From Silene latifolia (taxonomy: Eukaryota; Streptophyta; Magnoliopsida; Caryophyllales; Caryophyllaceae), in contig NC_133537.1 of the NCBI RefSeq assembly GCF_048544455.1, forward strand, positions 70,899,634 to 70,963,633: a stretch of 64,000 nucleotides of DNA, in the 5' to 3' direction. Positions within the stretch are counted from its first letter, which is position 1. Every line of letters begins with the position of its first letter. The notes under the pieces are model-generated. The model was not told the DNA's origin. It saw only the letters and a program-made list of their open reading frames with translations, and did no database searches. Position numbers and translations under genes: made by a program. Shown here one piece after another: positions 1-10,148 of the stretch.

Positions 1-36
1 AAATAATAATAATCAAATAATAAATAAAGACTCGGG

Positions 37-835
37 CTATTCCTCCATCTTCCCCTTGCCCTTGTCATTCTTATCATATTTCTTGTCACGACCTCAAGTC
101 GGCCGCTCTTGCGCCACTTCAGACCTAATTACCAACGGTCTTTCTCGAGGCCTAGCCTTTCCATTCTTGCCAATCACCATTTCCGCGACAGGAGTAGTCT
201 TTGGTTTCTTTGAAGGATGAACAAACCCGGCTTCTTCTTCTCCCTCTGTCAGGTGCTTCTCCTTCTCTTTCTCTCCCTCGCGCACCTTGTAGTCAACAGA
301 CTCGCGTTTCCTCAGTCTCTCGCGCTCTTCCGGAGTAGTGGCCTTTCTCCATCTCAGATAAGAATCTGACACCCACAAGGCATTGGCAAAGAAATTCAAG
401 AACCACATGTTTCTTTGGGCCCATTTAATAGCCCACTCTCGTCGGCTCTCTGTAGTAAGCGTCGTAGCAGTGTGCGGGACGGTGTCAAGCCTCGAGATCG
501 TCTGTTTCAGCCCAACTTGTCTCATCAGTCTTTCCGGGAAGATACACACCATTAACTCCAATCCAGGAATGCGCACGGACCTAGTGGGATCCAAAGAAGA
601 CACTCCAGTGACAGATTTGAGGTGCCACCACGGTACGACCCACCTAATCAACGGGCCATCGTCGCTCTTCAGCTTGTTCTTCCAATAATCACAGACCCGA
701 GTGAAGTCCACCATGTACAACCTCGTCCTCATCGCAATCGAGCGGGCATGATAGGAAAGCACATGAACTGGGGGCTCGATCAATCGGAGCCGTTCCATAA
801 GCCAAACCTACCAAAAAGCAGGTATTAGACATCAA

Positions 836-890
<55 letters not shown>

Positions 891-1546
891 GAAAAAAAAA
901 AAACGTCTTTTACCTGCAGAAGGACGGGACTTCCCAAATACGGTAGATCGCGGTTGGATTTCCTACTATCCAAACCCAAAATAATCTCCCCTAAGCATAA
1001 GCAAGCTGGGCTCCTGCGCAGCTCCATCTGCTCAACAAGGCCCAAAAGACGGGGATCACCTCTCAAGTCTTCATCAACATGCCCTTGGAAGACATACACA
1101 TGCAACAAGCAAAAGCCAAATGCCCTCCGCCTAGCAACATGGGAAACGGTGGGGTCGGCTCTGTTGATGAATCGATCTATGAAATCCAGCATTCTCACGC
1201 CTTTCCAGGTAACTAGACGGTCCACCTCAAGTCTAGTCAATCCCAGCAAGTCTCTAAATTTGCTCTTGTACCCTTGCGAAGTAGAAGGAATGGCAGGCAA
1301 GTGTTCAGGGTCCCATCCACCAATAGCAGCAATTTCTTCAGGAAATGGACAAATATCACCTCCAGGGAACGCAAAAACATGATAATTCGGGTCCCAATAG
1401 TCAAGGCAAGCATCCAAGAACGGTTTAACAACCTTGATGAGTTTTAAACTCAACAAAGACCCAAAATTATAAGCACCCATATCATGCTTCTCCATATTCG
1501 AAAATTCGTTGGTCCATTCCTTCAAGCGGATCTCCAAAATATTCAT
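37..1546 (-). pseudogene. Antisense DUF7745-like gene, unit 1 (two exons, premature stop)
   Basis: Two-exon gene opposite to the retroelement's gag-pol. Exon 1 is 1546-914 (211 codons), the donor GT lies at 913-912, the acceptor AG at 809-808, and exon 2 is 807-37. Both exons meet in phase 0. Exon 1 has the patterns YWDPNYHVFAF, FPEEI and ARRRAFGFCLLHVYVFQGHV; exon 2 has RWVVPWWHL, VRIPGLELMVCIFPERL, RQVGLKQTI and SYLRW. These resemble the plant family I know as DUF7745, a relative of plant mobile domain proteins found in transposons; its biochemical function is unknown. The C-terminus is basic and KE-rich. Compared with the unit 2 copy, a CGA-to-TGA change at 96-94 removes the last 19 residues; the original stop is at 39-37. 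The start is the only ATG after the TATA box at 1631-1639. Family name moderately sure, exon structure sure because both copies agree. Confidence 0.8.
837..889. repeat. A53 homopolymer in DUF7745 intron
   Basis: Uninterrupted run of 53 A, then CG and 12 more A. On the coding (minus) strand it is a T tract inside the 104-bp intron, between donor and acceptor. Unit 2 has only a short, interrupted A-rich tract at the same place. Confidence 0.95.
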
Positions 1547-1630
1547 GATGAAAATTTCTTTTGAGAATTTTATGTAAATAGACGAAGAAGAGACGGAAGA
1601 ATTATGTGAATAAAAGCTCCATCGACGCTT

Positions 1631-1639
1631 CTATTTATA
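1631..1639 (-). promoter_or_regulatory. TATA box of antisense DUF7745-like gene, unit 1
   Basis: Reads TATAAATAG on the minus strand, about 85 bp upstream of the ATG at 1546. The same sequence sits at the same distance in unit 2 (17231-17239), which supports a promoter of its own for the antisense gene. Confidence 0.7.
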
Positions 1640-1686
1640 CTAATTTCTGTTTCCAAAAATCCGTCAAGACAGGACAGCTTGGGAAC

Positions 1687-1743
1687 AGGCGCAGCACCTG
1701 CTGCGCCTCTTCAAAGGGACGCAGCTCATGCTGCACCTCTTCC
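1687..1743 (+). repeat. GCAGCA/TGCTGC motif pair (upstream of DUF7745-like gene)
   Basis: Two copies of a roughly 30-bp motif with inverted core (GCAGCACCTGCTGCGCCTCTTC and a diverged second copy). They lie 50-110 bp upstream of the antisense TATA box. The same pair recurs in the LTRs and upstream of the PMD gene, always in the same orientation. Confidence 0.85.
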
Positions 1744-2478
1744 TCAGCTTCACTTCTGTGATTTTCCGCGTTGGATCTTTCCTAATTCCGTGACGAATAA
1801 TTTCCTATTCCTACGGGTTATTATTTTGGTAAATACGAGAAGATTACCATGTTTCAGGTTTCCTAATTTCGCGGGCACGCATTTCGAGGCGACGTCGACA
1901 TTTTCCCATTTTATCACACTTGTATATTTTCATTTTAGGAAGTAATTCTCATTTTAATTCATCATTTTAGAGAACAATTTTCATTTTTTAATATTTCTCA
2001 TTTAATTCATTCATTTTACCAAATCTCAACATTTCTATATTAATTTCTTAATTTCATTTCTACATTTCTAACTTATAGATTTCTTTTTTTTCTTTTTTTT
2101 TTTAGGGGGTAACCCTCCCTACCGTCCGGTCATTTCCGGCAAAATTTTTGCTTTTTTGCATTCTTTTGAGTCACTCATTTTGCGCTAATTAAGGCCATAT
2201 GTATATATAAAGGTATGCTTTGCGTGTTTTCTATGTAAATTTCGGCAGCATGACGGCGTAAACCGTCATCTACCAAACCTGTTCAAAACTAACCTGCAGA
2301 TACAAGCAACACAACCCAGCAGCAAAGGCACTCAGGCCGTCGTATATACACCAAACAAAGGAAATGTGCAACAAACTGGGGGCTCTCGCCCCAAACAAAG
2401 TCCAAAAAAATGCTCAAAATCAATGTCCAAATGTACAAATGTACAAAGTACGGTCAACAAACAAAAAGCTACACAAAA
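1744..2478. other. Non-coding spacer between the two antisense genes, unit 1
   Basis: AT-rich sequence between the DUF7745-like promoter and the PMD stop codon. It has C/T-rich runs (about 2080-2105) and one copy of a segment beginning TCCCTACCGTCCGG (about 2116-2150), which is tandemly doubled in unit 2. No ORF with homology was recognised. The last part is the PMD 3' untranslated region. Confidence 0.6.
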
Positions 2479-4257
2479 CTACTGCTGGGCGCCCTCCAAC
2501 TCTGCAACTCTCGCCGCAAGAACGGCGATCTCGGCGTCCCGAACCTCGAGCTCCCTCAACAAGCGAGCTGTCTCCTCCCGAGACTGGGTCAACTCTCGCT
2601 CCAGCTCGCGGTCACCCTGTAAACAATAAATTGGCTCATGTCAATCGATTCAAGCAAAATCAGAAAATCAAAAATAAAAAATGGAACTAGGCGTAAGGTT
2701 CATACCTGACGACCTCGACCGCCGACAAGTGCCTCGACGGCAGTAGCTCGCAGCCGGTTGGCCACCATCCACAACGCCACAAACCGAGACGGCACAACCT
2801 GCAGTTTCAAAAGAAATTCTCAACAATTGAACAAACTCAATCAAATGTGTTCTTACACAAAAGTTATACAAGTTAGAGGCTCACCCTCCGAATCAGATGC
2901 TGCCAATCGTCTAGGCCAGCATCCGTCACAGCTACGTCAAAGTCACGCAGCTCGGAGATCGTCGTCCTCCCAGTCGCGTCAGTGTACTCGAGGGTCTCGG
3001 GATACTCTGGGGGCTCGATGCCCGCCGCCTCGACCTCCTGCAAAGACAAATGGTTCTCGTTAATCGATGATCTTTCATCATAATTCTCAAAATCAAATCA
3101 AGAGGAAAGGTAAAAGATGCTCACCACTACCGGCCAGTACGCCAACCTCCCATAAAGGAACGCCGAGTAGTCCTCGCCAGGAAGAAGGAGGGCGTCACCA
3201 CTAGCACCAGCCAAGTCCGCCTCCCTCTCAGCCTCAGAAGGCTCCCTAAACATCGTCCTGGGAGGATCGACGGGAACCGTCAACGCGTCTCGAGAGCACT
3301 GACGAGCCAAGCGCTCGCCCAAGTACCACACAGGACCCATCGACGTCCTCAACAACAGTCGGCTCGAGCTCCTAGGCCGAAGGACCTCAGCCACGAAGGG
3401 AGGCGCTCCAGCGTACTCCGCCCAACGTCTGGGCACCCACTGTGACAAGATAAAAGGGATCATTCCTATGATCAATTAAAAGCAAATATAAGAAGCACGA
3501 GTGAATATAAGTGAGATACTCACGCTGCTCAGCTGAAGAGCGTTCACGTCCCGCCGGTAGACGTTGTGAGAAGAACGCTTGCTCTTCGTTCGGCACATCA
3601 CCCAATCCCTCACCATGGGATAGGCCCTCTCTAGCGGCTCCGTCCTCCTGGGCGCGAGGCTCGGGAAGTAGGAGTACACCCACGCCTGTAAAGCAGAATA
3701 ATCAATGACGATCTTTCGTGATTTGATAAAGAAATGAACTAAATTTGGTCTAAAGAAAGGTTCATACCTCCAACAGTAGGCCAGGCCCGACAGCACCAGG
3801 AGAAGTCCCCTTCTCCATCAACTCCGGACGAACCATGGCCCTCATGAAGCGGATGAGGACCACAAAACCAGCAGTGACCTAGTCCCAACGCCCTAGGGAA
3901 CTCAGGTCAGAAAGGAAGGGAAGAAGCTTCGTCGACAGCCTCTCGCCCTTGTCTCCGAGGTAAATCGAAGACGAAACCACGAGCCACAAACGAGCCCTCT
4001 GCTCAGCTGTACAGGGAGGAGGAGCCGTCTCCCTCCCGTCAATCGTCACCAACGCCGGGGTCTTCCCCGCAAAGTAGTCTAGAAATGTAGGAACTGGGTA
4101 TCAAACCCGGCACTGTAACAGCCTTCGACGACAAGTTCCAGCCGATCAGTCTCCTCGCCTCGGCCGAATCCGCCCTCATGGCAGTCTCTGGCCACTCCAC
4201 CTCCTCGGTCCCGCACGACAGACCAGAAATCATGCCGTAGTCCTCCAGATTAGTCAT
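2479..4257 (-). pseudogene. Antisense plant mobile domain (PMD) gene, unit 1, 5' part deleted
   Basis: Minus-strand, intron-containing PMD gene (MAIN/MAIL-like domain, Pfam family aminotransferase-like plant mobile domain). Recognisable exons: partial exon 3, 4257-3768; exon 4, 3685-3524; exon 5, 3439-3125; exon 6, 3037-2885; exon 7, 2798-2706; exon 8, 2616-2479. Exons 4-8 are open, join in phase 0 and match unit 2 in length (162, 315, 153, 93 bp; exon 8 has 45 codons plus stop). Exon 8 is a heptad-rich coiled coil ending GAQQ and TAG. Damage: the 13-nt first exon (start ATGACTAAT) is fused directly to the LEDYGMISGL part of exon 3, losing exon 2 and half of exon 3. There is a frameshift near 4085 (before LLCGED) and a Trp-to-stop TAG at 3881-3879. 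The role of PMD proteins in transposons is unknown; host MAIL/MAIN proteins are nuclear and linked to silencing and genome stability. Confidence 0.85.
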
Positions 4258-4397
4258 GATTAATGCAAGCTTTTGGATCAAACCTTGGCGGAAATGGTGA
4301 AGATTTGAGAGAGAAATTGTGTGAATTATGTTTCGAACAAATGAACATAAGCCTCCTGATTATCGTGTTTTTACGCAGAAATGACCATTTGGGGAAT

Positions 4398-4454
4398 AGA
4401 CACAGCAGGCGCTGCGCCTCTTCCAAGAGACGCAGCTCTTGCTGCGCCTCTTCC
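4398..4454 (+). repeat. GCAGCA/TGCTGC motif pair (upstream of PMD gene)
   Basis: Two motif copies (CAGCAGGCGCTGCGCCTCTTCC and GCAGCTCTTGCTGCGCCTC), about 140-200 bp upstream of the antisense PMD start at 4257. Same orientation and about 30-bp period as the LTR copies. Confidence 0.85.
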
Positions 4455-4695
4455 TTGTGTTCCCTCCATACGGATTTTCAAAAATTCGTTATGAATTCGT
4501 TATTTGTGGGCCCATCTTTGGTGCGCCTCTTCCCCGATGCTATTTTATTCTTTTGGTCCGTTTGACGATTTTTCTTCATTCCGGCCCGTATTTCCAAGCC
4601 AGCAGCAGACTGTCGCACGTTATTTGTTCCTTCCAAGACCTTTTGCTTGTCGCAACGAGCGTTTATTCATTCACAGAATTCGATACACCTTCATT

Positions 4696-5013
4696 ATGTC
4701 TCCAGCAAGAGTAAGCGGATACACTTTCCCTCTCAAGACAAGAAGAATAACTCCCAATCATGTCTCCAGCGAGAGTAAGCGGACGTACTGTCCCTCTCGA
4801 GACGTGAGGATTAACATCTACCTAAGCAGATTTCCCCTCAGCAGTTCCCGCCTGTGTCCTGCTACTCGCAATTATTTCTCGAAGACTACCCAAGCAGTTT
4901 TCTCTCAGCAGTTCCCGCCTGTGTCCTGCTACTCACAATATTTCGCGTTTCCCCTTTTAGCCTTCCCTTTAGAGAGAATTATCCTTTTACCCTTCCCTTT
5001 AGAGAGAGATATC
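4696..5013 (+). repeat. Three consecutive short tandem duplications
   Basis: Three independent two-copy tandem repeats in a row. One starts ATGTCTCCAGC at 4696 and 4760 (period 64). One starts CTCAGCAGTTCCCGCC at 4837 and 4904 (period 67). One starts CCTTTTA at 4953 and 4983 (period 30). Unit 2 has an equivalent of the first only (32416 and 32481). No coding meaning seen. Confidence 0.8.
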
Positions 5014-5144
5014 CTTCAGAGTTAGCCTTCAGAAGTATTAAGAAGTAATCCTTGTGACCCCTAATGCCTTCAGACACCAAGTTATCTTCAGACCAAAGAG
5101 TTTTGCCGAAGCGTCTTCAGTTCCGTTTCACCCAGGGGTATCTC

Positions 5145-5373
5145 AGGTATGATCTCTTCTTATGGCTGGCGAGCTTCCTTACGTAGTGTAATGGACTTTA
5201 AACGACCCTCCCCGATAGTCGACAGACTCTAAAATGTTCCCGACGACAGGTCCTTGGCTCAGACCCCTTGAGCCGCCTCGCGTCGCCATAGTCGTCAGGT
5301 TGTAATCTTCGATTGACCTGATGGCTATACTTTGACTTTCGCCTTGTCCAAGCCTCAGTCAAAGTGGGGGCTC
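5145..5373 (+). other. Conserved 3' block with hairpins and polypurine tract, unit 1
   Basis: About 230 bp nearly identical in all three units, next to more diverged sequence. It contains a perfect 6-bp hairpin (GGCTCA 5256-5261 with TGAGCC 5269-5274) and a second inverted repeat (TCAGGT...ACCTGA, about 5310-5333). It ends in the polypurine tract AAAGTGGGGGCTC (5361-5373) directly before the LTR. Expected role: plus-strand priming; the hairpins could be RNA signals. Confidence 0.75.
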
Positions 5374-5789
5374 AGAGATACCTCATTTTCGCACCTCTCG
5401 CAAACCACCCGGTGATAATTGGGCCGCATGTTTGGTACGCGGAACGATTTGTGACAATTCGTAAGATTATCGTCAAGTGATTGCTCAAATATTAATGTCT
5501 ACCTCTTAGTTGTCATCTACGTCCCGATACGGTCGTTTTGGCAGTAATTAGAGTACATTCGGAGTCCGGGCCTAAAACCGTCTCCATTTTCTGATAACCG
5601 TTAAATCCCGAGTCAGAATGTTCTGGAATGTTCCGGATATTTCTATTCCATGTTTCATAAATTTTATCTTTTGGTAAACAATTTCCCGTAATATTCACAT
5701 AAGATATTAAGGAAAACAGAATTATTTCCGTCCTACCATAACTCAAACACGGAAATCTTTCTTCCGCAGGAGGAAACCCCTTGGGAACA

Positions 5790-5846
5790 GACGCAGCAGG
5801 TGCTGCGCCTCTTCCAAGAGACGCAGTGGCTGCTGCGCCTCTTCCC
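5790..5846 (+). repeat. GCAGCA/TGCTGC motif pair in LTR, upstream of TATA
   Basis: Two copies (GCAGCAGGTGCTGCGCCTCTTCC, then a second beginning GCAGTGGCTGCTGCG), 30 bp apart, about 100 bp before the LTR TATA box. The unit 2 LTR has the counterpart at 33304-33360. Confidence 0.9.
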
Positions 5847-5941
5847 AGGCCCTTTTCTGCGTATTTCTCGTATCTTTTTCATATCTTTCCGAGATTCACT
5901 TCCAAAGAGTCTCTGAAACCCTAATTTCTCCTCGTGATTAG

Positions 5942-5950
5942 TATAAATAG
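5942..5950 (+). promoter_or_regulatory. LTR promoter TATA box
   Basis: TATAAATAG on the sense strand, conserved in the other two Tat LTRs (33459-33467, 55462-55470). Transcription of gag-pol of unit 2 should start about 30 bp downstream. Confidence 0.75.
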
Positions 5951-6394
5951 GAGCCTTCGCTCCTCATATTTCTCACGCAAGTGTCCGCCCTTCTCTTCTC
6001 CCTTTGAATTCTAGACTTTGTTCTTACTTTTTGGCGTCTACGTGCTTGAACATTCGACCACGTAAGCTCGGATCCTTCTGAGTACCAGCCTCCCCGTTTG
6101 CATGACCGACCAATTTGACCAACTCCACATCAATCAACTTAATTAACTTAATCGTTTTCCTCTTACGAGGGCACTTTCTTTGCATTCGCGTCGTGCATCA
6201 CTAATCGATATCTTAGTCCTTCTCGTTTCGTCAACATGTAAGTCTGAGGGTGTAATCCTTCTTTTATTTATTGTATTTTATTTTTTGTATCATCAATTGT
6301 AAGGTTTATGTCGAAAACATCTCTTAAAACCGACTTCTAAAACCATGCTTTGAAACCTCTTTTTACGTATTTCCAGTAGATAACCGTCGAGAAA

Positions 6395-6450
6395 GGACGC
6401 AGCAACTGCTGCGCCTCTTCGAAGGAGCGCAGTTCCTGCTGCGCCACTTC
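6395..6450 (+). repeat. GCAGCA/TGCTGC motif pair in LTR, downstream of TATA
   Basis: Two copies (GCAGCAACTGCTGCGCCTCTTC and GCAGTTCCTGCTGCGCCAC) in the presumed transcribed R/U5 part of the LTR. Counterpart in unit 2: 33908-33962. Confidence 0.85.
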
Positions 6451-7028
6451 GTGAGGCTGCCGCAATTCTTTCTTCCTTTCTTCTTCGTTCGTCCTCTGTT
6501 GTTCGTCAAATTCTTTCTTTTGTTTCGTTTCTTTGTTGATTTTTCATCATGATAGCATATAATTCACATGTATATTTATAATTCATCATTAACATGTTTT
6601 AAATCAACACAAATCCGACTTAAATCCCTTATAATCCAATATTTGCGGATTTTCGTCATTAAATTCAATTCCGGGTTGTAGAGATTCAATTCATCAATAT
6701 TGGGTTTCTGGAATTCGTCTTTGATATAGTTTTCATCTGTCTTTTGTCGTGTTCATCACATATTCGTCATTAATCCATCGTATCTAACCTAATTAATTGA
6801 TTTAATTTGTTTAGCTTGTTAATATTTTTCACTCCTGTAATTAATCCATCTTATGTTAATTCGTTTAATTCCGTATTATTCATGTTTTGATGTTTTCACG
6901 ACCCATTCATATGTTAAATAACATGCTAATCACTTTCATCCGAGTAAATATCATCAATCGATCATTAAATTCACCAATTAACATTAACGGCTTGCAATTA
7001 CGGCTTCACAAATTTAATCGAGCCAGGG

Positions 7029-7075
7029 AGACGCAGCTGTCGCCGCGCTTATTCAAAAGGACGACTCTGCTGCGA
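7029..7075 (+). repeat. Degenerate GCAGCA/TGCTGC pair near LTR 3' end
   Basis: Decayed copies (GACGCAGCTGTCGCCGCGC and GACGACTCTGCTGCGATCG). The better preserved unit 2 counterpart is 34531-34586. Confidence 0.6.
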
Positions 7076-7721
7076 TCGTTCTCGGTGAGTTCGTCCCTGA
7101 ACTCCGTTTCTGCCTTGACGCAGTGTAATTAGTCTACGTATAATTAACTATTATCCGTAATATCACGCTAATTCCTGTTCGTTAATTTTGTTCTTTTATT
7201 CGTTTTCTCAAATTATCCGTTTTAAAGGTATTTTCGACATAAATCGCCTAATCCAATGTAATTATTGTAATTTTCATTATTGTAATTTATAATTGTTGTA
7301 TTTCTTTTATTGTTTGTATGTTTTCACATGTAAATGAGCATTAAATCCTACTTCGACCCAATCGTATGCTAATTACGTGTCAACCGACTTAGTATTAATT
7401 CTCACATGTTAGGATTAAAACTTGGATGATGCATTGCATGCATATAGCCGACGATATATCAAGTATGAATAACTTCCCTAATCATTAGTAGAGGCCGCTA
7501 TCGAGGCGGGCGGGATTAGGTGTTCGATCAAAAGAGCTTCCTAATACGTACCCTCACCCCTTACTCCAGATATCTGTGAGCACCCTTGTTCATTGGCATC
7601 CACGAGAGTCATTCTAGACATAGAATGCTAAGGGTAACGATTGCTTAGTGTTCATGTCTCTACTTTGTGTCTTGACATGACACGAGGTATTCGAACGGTT
7701 CCAATTTCCCATAAAAATTGG

Positions 7722-7732
7722 TGGCGACTCCA
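7722..7732 (+). other. Primer binding site, unit 2
   Basis: TGGCGACTCCA, 10 bp after the LTR end. This sequence is common as the primer site of Tat/Ogre-like plant elements, usually assigned to tRNA-Arg. I infer the tRNA from family knowledge only. Confidence 0.6.
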
Positions 7733-8381
7733 TACAAAAATGCAAACGCTTGTTTCTCTTTTCCTCCCAAGCGCCCCCGTGGGCCCCCGCTGTCCACAGA
7801 TTGACGTCATACATACCATTGTACTTACTCTTGTTTGTATCAAGGAATTTCACTACTTGAGGAAATGGACTAGGAATCGGCCTTACTCTTGTTTGGTACG
7901 AAGCTCTCCACAGACTTCGGGTATAATTGTTCGGTATGGCAACCCACCCTTTAAACCAAAACCCTTTTAAATGCACTCAGCATCCCGTTATAATGCTTGT
8001 ATAATGTTTGTACCATATGTGATCACCATTTCTAAAACAAACCAAGACGATTTTTGTAAAAGCAAAATCCTTCTTTAAAATGTAAAAATTTTCGAAACTT
8101 GGGCCTAATATTAGCGCAAAATCAGCCGAAATTCTGTCCAATTGTCAAGTCAAAATTCGGGCCTCAAAACCCATTTCAAAATCTCACTTCGAGTCCACTC
8201 CTACAACTACACTAAAGTTTACTAGGACCAACATTTTTCAAACTTTGTCATTTCCTCAAAACTCACTTGACACAATTGGCACACTCCCACTTCACGAGTC
8301 AAAACATTCCTTTTCGAGTAAGTGTTCTAGAATGGTCGATCGTGTTTTGATTCATCGTCGATCTCTTATTCAGTTTCCAAG
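7733..8381 (+). other. Untranslated leader of unit 2
   Basis: 650-bp leader between primer site and gag ATG. AT-rich with C-rich patches (CAAGCGCCCCCGTGGGCCC near 7769). Small ORFs here overlap on both strands and show no homology. Unit 3 keeps only its first 60 bp or so. Confidence 0.6.
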
Positions 8382-10148
8382 ATGCCTGAAACAAGCGACG
8401 TGAACTTCAACCAACTCCATAATGGTAATGATCAAATCCTAGCCGCACTAGCTCGTCTCCAAGTTACTCAAGACCAAGTGTATGATCGCCTTGACACCAT
8501 TGAGGGCCGAATATATGCCGTGGAAATGAGGATGCCTCCTCGAGAAAGTGAAGTGCCTGATGAATTTGTGAACAACTTCGGGGACGAAAACCTTCCCATA
8601 GGTATGACTGCAGCTGAGAAACGACTCCAATACTTGGAGGAGCAATTGATGTATCTCAAAGGGGATGACATTTATAGGGAGAACAATCGCAAATATGAGG
8701 CCGTGAGTTTCAAGTTGCCAACCAACTTCAACATGACGGATATCCCTAAATTAAAGGGGCACGAAAACCCTTTGAACCATATTTGTGCTTTCAAGGATTA
8801 CATGTCCATCAAAGGCATTAAACCCGAGATGTTCTTAAGGATCTTTCCTTCATCTCTTGACACCATCCCAAAACAATGGTTCTATTCGCTAGAGCACAAG
8901 ATAATCGCTACCTGGGATGATGCCGCAATCGAGTTTGCTAAACAATATGCGGATAATGCTGAAATCCATGTCAACATGCGCACTTTAGAGGTTCTTACCC
9001 AAAATGACAAAGAAGGTTTCACCGACTTCCTAAGTCAGTGGAGGAAGACTAGTACTCAACTTGTTGAACGTCCGGATGAAGCTACTCTCGTCGAGAAATT
9101 CATGGACAACCTAAAGCCCATCTATGCAAATCATTTGAGGTATCAAAACATCAAGACCTTCAAAGATTTAACCGTACTAGGGACGAGGATCGAAGATGAC
9201 ATCCGTAAAGGGCTCTTGTCCAAAACGATAGGTCGCGGATATCAAGGCTCGACAAGTCGTTCTTACGGCTCTACTAGCAAAAATGATGAAGTTAACCTTC
9301 TCGAGCCATCTAAGAAGAGTACCTCACCTAGGAAATTCACCAATCTAGGGGACACGTATTCCAATGCTCTAAAAAGGTTGACGAAGCTGGGTAAACTTCA
9401 ACCGATAGGCCCTACACCTGAACCAGAAAAGAAATCCAAGTTCTGGGATGAGAATTCGTACTGCGAATACCATAGAGGTAAGGGACATGATACAGAAAAA
9501 TGCTACAAACTGAAAAATGTACTTCAAGATATGATTGAAGACGGTAGCCTACCAATACCACCTGGAGGTAAGCCTAACAACACTCAGAATCCTCTTGGAA
9601 TTCTAGTGATTACAAGTGAAGAATCTACCCTAGATTGTTCACACCTCATTTCTCCAGTCGAAGATGAAATTCATGCAAAAGAAAATGAAGGGAACTACTC
9701 TACCATTTCCTCAACCATCAGTGATTTCATTGCATGGGCAAAAAGTGTGAATAGGCAAGTCATGGAACTAGAGAGTGCAGTGGCAACCCTATGTGCCCTC
9801 AACGCCACACCTAAAGAACGTGCACCACTAGTCTTCTCTCAAAACACTACAATGCAAGAAGTAGTAGCCATGGTTGATGAACTAGTCGACCAAATTATCC
9901 AATTTAAGGCTGAAATCATGAGAATGAGGGAACTTGCTACTATCAATGGAATATGGGCCGATGATGATGAAGACGAGTATCTCACTGAACACTACTTAGT
10001 CAAAGTCAGTGAGGAAATAGTCCAAAATTGCAAAGATCAAGATGTGGACCACCTCACTCGTTCGGGATGCCCATACCAAAACACCTCTCAAAAGGGTCCC
10101 ATAGCGAACGGTCCAACCAATGTGGTCATACCGAATGATAATGAATAA
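8382..10148 (+). pseudogene. gag: Gag of Tat element, unit 2
   Basis: 588-residue open frame, the least damaged part of the polyprotein. Gag forms the cytoplasmic virus-like particle that packages element RNA. Residues 1-100 are charged and partly coiled coil. A capsid-type retrotransposon gag domain covers about residues 125-235 (FPSSLDTIPKQWFYSL, EFAKQYADN, LSQWR). A zinc-knuckle-like CX2HX4HX4C (CEYHRGKGHDTEKC) lies near residues 361-374, followed by LKNVLQDMIEDG, the form usual in Tat gag. The ATG at 8382 is the first after the leader and starts a protein of normal beginning. The frame continues past the TAA at 10146-10148 into protease, so that stop may be either natural or a mutation. 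Confidence 0.88.

Larger units (their letters stand above)
1..7711 (+). mobile_element. Tat/Ogre-like Ty3/gypsy unit 1 (3' portion and shared LTR)
   Basis: Right-hand part of a giant LTR retrotransposon whose gag-pol lies off the left edge. In order on the element's sense strand it holds the antisense DUF7745-like gene, the antisense PMD gene, a conserved 3' block with polypurine tract (5361-5373), and the LTR 5374-7711. The same order recurs in unit 2 (15620-35217), about 15.6 kb downstream before allowing for the Athila insertion. The lineage is inferred from unit 2, whose polymerase has the second RNase H typical of Tat elements. The LTR is at once the 3' LTR of this unit and the 5' LTR of unit 2. 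Confidence 0.85.
5374..7711 (+). repeat. Tat LTR shared by units 1 and 2
   Basis: 2.34-kb long terminal repeat, homologous over its length to 32899-35217. The expected start TGTAGATACC is mutated to AGAGATACC. The end is near the CA at 7710-7711, 10 bp before the primer site. A polypurine tract lies on its left and a primer binding site on its right, so it serves both units. It contains the promoter TATA box and three GCAGCA/TGCTGC motif pairs. The 3' end near position 7620 has the sequence ATTCTAGACATAGAATGC, also kept in unit 2. Confidence 0.85.

Noticed and set aside
383..828. Plus-strand ORFs over the DUF7745-like gene
   Set aside because: Shadow frames of the minus-strand coding sequence; no homology of their own.
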